Source: Coenobita brevimanus (taxonomy: Eukaryota; Arthropoda; Malacostraca; Decapoda; Coenobitidae). From it: a stretch of 64,000 nt of DNA. The stretch spans positions 205,001 through 269,000 of the forward strand of contig JAVRFU010000139.1 of assembly GCA_032717465.1 (NCBI GenBank), given 5' to 3'. Positions 63,183 through 64,000 of the stretch are shown here, piece after piece; position 1 is the first letter of the stretch; the number at the start of each line of letters is the position of its first letter. The translations under genes and the position numbers were made by a program. The notes beneath the pieces are model-generated. The model made no database searches. It had not been told where the DNA came from and saw nothing but the letters and a program-made list of their open reading frames with translations.

Positions 63183-64000
63183 AGTATTTACCTAATATAC
63201 CTAATTGTGATATACACGGAATGTACTATGCTCGTGGGTTTCCGTCGCTGTTTCTCAGTAAGTCGAATTTAGCTTTAAACTCGTTTAAGTTTTTAGACTG
63301 GACGATCTCTTTGTCCAGGCTATTCCATAAGTCTATACTTCTGTAAGGAAAGCTATATTTCTTGATATCCTTCAAGCAGCTTGACTTTTTCAATTTCATT
63401 CCATGTCCTCTTGTTGCTCTCTTATCCCATACAAACAGATCTTCTTTGTCAATTTTATCTACTCCCACCATGGTCCTGAACACCGCAATCATGTCTCCCC
63501 TCTTTCTCCTTTCCTCTAACGAAGGCAAATCCAGTTTTTCCAGCCTCTCTCTGTATGACAGGTCTGTCAGACTGGGGACCATCTTGGTTGCTGTTCTTTG
63601 TATTCTCTCAATCTTGTTTATATCTTTCTTTTTGTGTGGGGACCACACTACCGCTGCATATTCTAACCTGGGGCGGATCATGGCCACTATCAATTTTTTC
63701 ATCATTTCCTCATCCATATAATGAAATGCTACTCTTATGTTAGTCAAGAGTTTATAAGTCTCTCCAACTATCTTGTTAATGTGCTTTTCTGGTGACAAAC
63801 TATCTTGGACCAGCACTCCCAAATCTTTCTCTTCTCTCCTTTTTGTGATTAATTCATTACCCAAAAAATAATTCAGTGATGGTCTCCTGGTACTTTTACC
63901 CATTTCCAATATTTTACATTTCTTTACATTAAATTTCATTTCCCACGTCCGGCTCCAATTGTGTATCCTATCCAAATCCTCCTGCAGTATTTTACAATCC
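63183..64000 (-). mobile_element. CR1-type LINE, 3' part running off the window
   Basis: The element continues beyond 64000. After the stop it ends in ATCACAATTAGGTATATTAG, the same terminal motif as the CR1 copy ending near 38780. Confidence 0.8.
63226..64000 (-). CDS. CR1-type LINE reverse transcriptase, C-terminal 258 residues (partial)
   Basis: The frame is open from the window edge to the stop after NSDGNPRA. It reads WEMKFNVKKCKILEMGKSTR, EEKDLGVLVQDSLSPEKHIN, AMIRPRLEYAAVVWSPHKKK, IERIQRTATKMVPSLTDLSY, RERLEKLDLPSLEERRKRGD and YSFPYRSIDLWNSLDKEIV. These match, in order, the region downstream of the RT catalytic core of vertebrate and invertebrate CR1 ORF2 (LEYCVQFWxPxxKxDI, RATKM, LSYEERL, RRxRGDLI, WNxLP). 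There are no internal stops, so this copy may be young. The true start lies outside the window; the first Met at 63975 is internal. Confidence 0.88.
   Translation of the reverse strand, partial: DCKILQEDLDRIHNWSRTWEMKFNVKKCKILEMGKSTRRPSLNYFLGNELITKRREEKDLGVLVQDSLSPEKHINKIVGETYKLLTNIRVAFHYMDEEMMKKLIVAMIRPRLEYAAVVWSPHKKKDINKIERIQRTATKMVPSLTDLSYRERLEKLDLPSLEERRKRGDMIAVFRTMVGVDKIDKEDLFVWDKRATRGHGMKLKKSSCLKDIKKYSFPYRSIDLWNSLDKEIVQSKNLNEFKAKFDLLRNSDGNPRA

Overview
This is animal nuclear DNA, most likely from an arthropod and probably a decapod crustacean. The reasons are two kinds of host gene whose exons end at GT/AG splice sites, very dense microsatellites, many truncated non-LTR retrotransposons, and degenerate stretches built on TTAGG, the arthropod telomere pentamer. 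No operons or bacterial signals were seen. The species call is an inference.

Left part (1-23 kb). Two minus-strand exons (11293-11420 and 3946-4111) encode a split second immunoglobulin domain of a Dpr-type neuronal cell-surface receptor, with a 7.2 kb intron between them. Around them lie long (CA/GT), (GA/CT) and (TA) microsatellites and several polypurine tracts of 0.6 to 1.9 kb, all with purines on the + strand. A 160-bp LINE end at 8.1 kb has a perfect 12-bp target-site duplication.

Middle (23-43 kb). This is a graveyard of nested retroelements. One abundant LINE, called LINE-T here, ends in GGCGTCTGGCAATAGATAGA. A non-coding element of about 372 bp, called SINE-T here, ends in the same 40 bp. 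Also present are LINEs of RTE-like, CR1-like and RNase H-bearing types, a tRNA-derived SINE, and a 1.4-kb unit (28594-30004). That unit encodes a cold-shock-domain protein, ends in a CA repeat and is flanked by a perfect 13-bp duplication. It looks like a non-autonomous retroelement carrying a nucleic-acid-chaperone ORF and is the most unusual object in the window.

Right part (43-59 kb). Six minus-strand exons (58481 down to 47029) match mitochondrial arginyl-tRNA synthetase (RARS2): the HIGH-motif exon, a connecting exon, parts of the C-terminal helical domain and the last exon. The reading frame is interrupted by several one-base losses, mostly in or beside short single-base runs, and by one in-frame TAG. 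The exons for most of the catalytic domain were not found. Introns are full of SINE-T, LINE-T and ATG-tailed SINE copies.

End (59-64 kb). A minus-strand hAT-type (ZMYM1-like) transposase is broken by one stop and one frameshift. It is followed by a degenerate CCTAA-rich stretch, and a CR1-type reverse-transcriptase C-terminus runs off the window edge. Apart from the host exons, nearly all open frames here are low-complexity repeat translations or transposon remnants.
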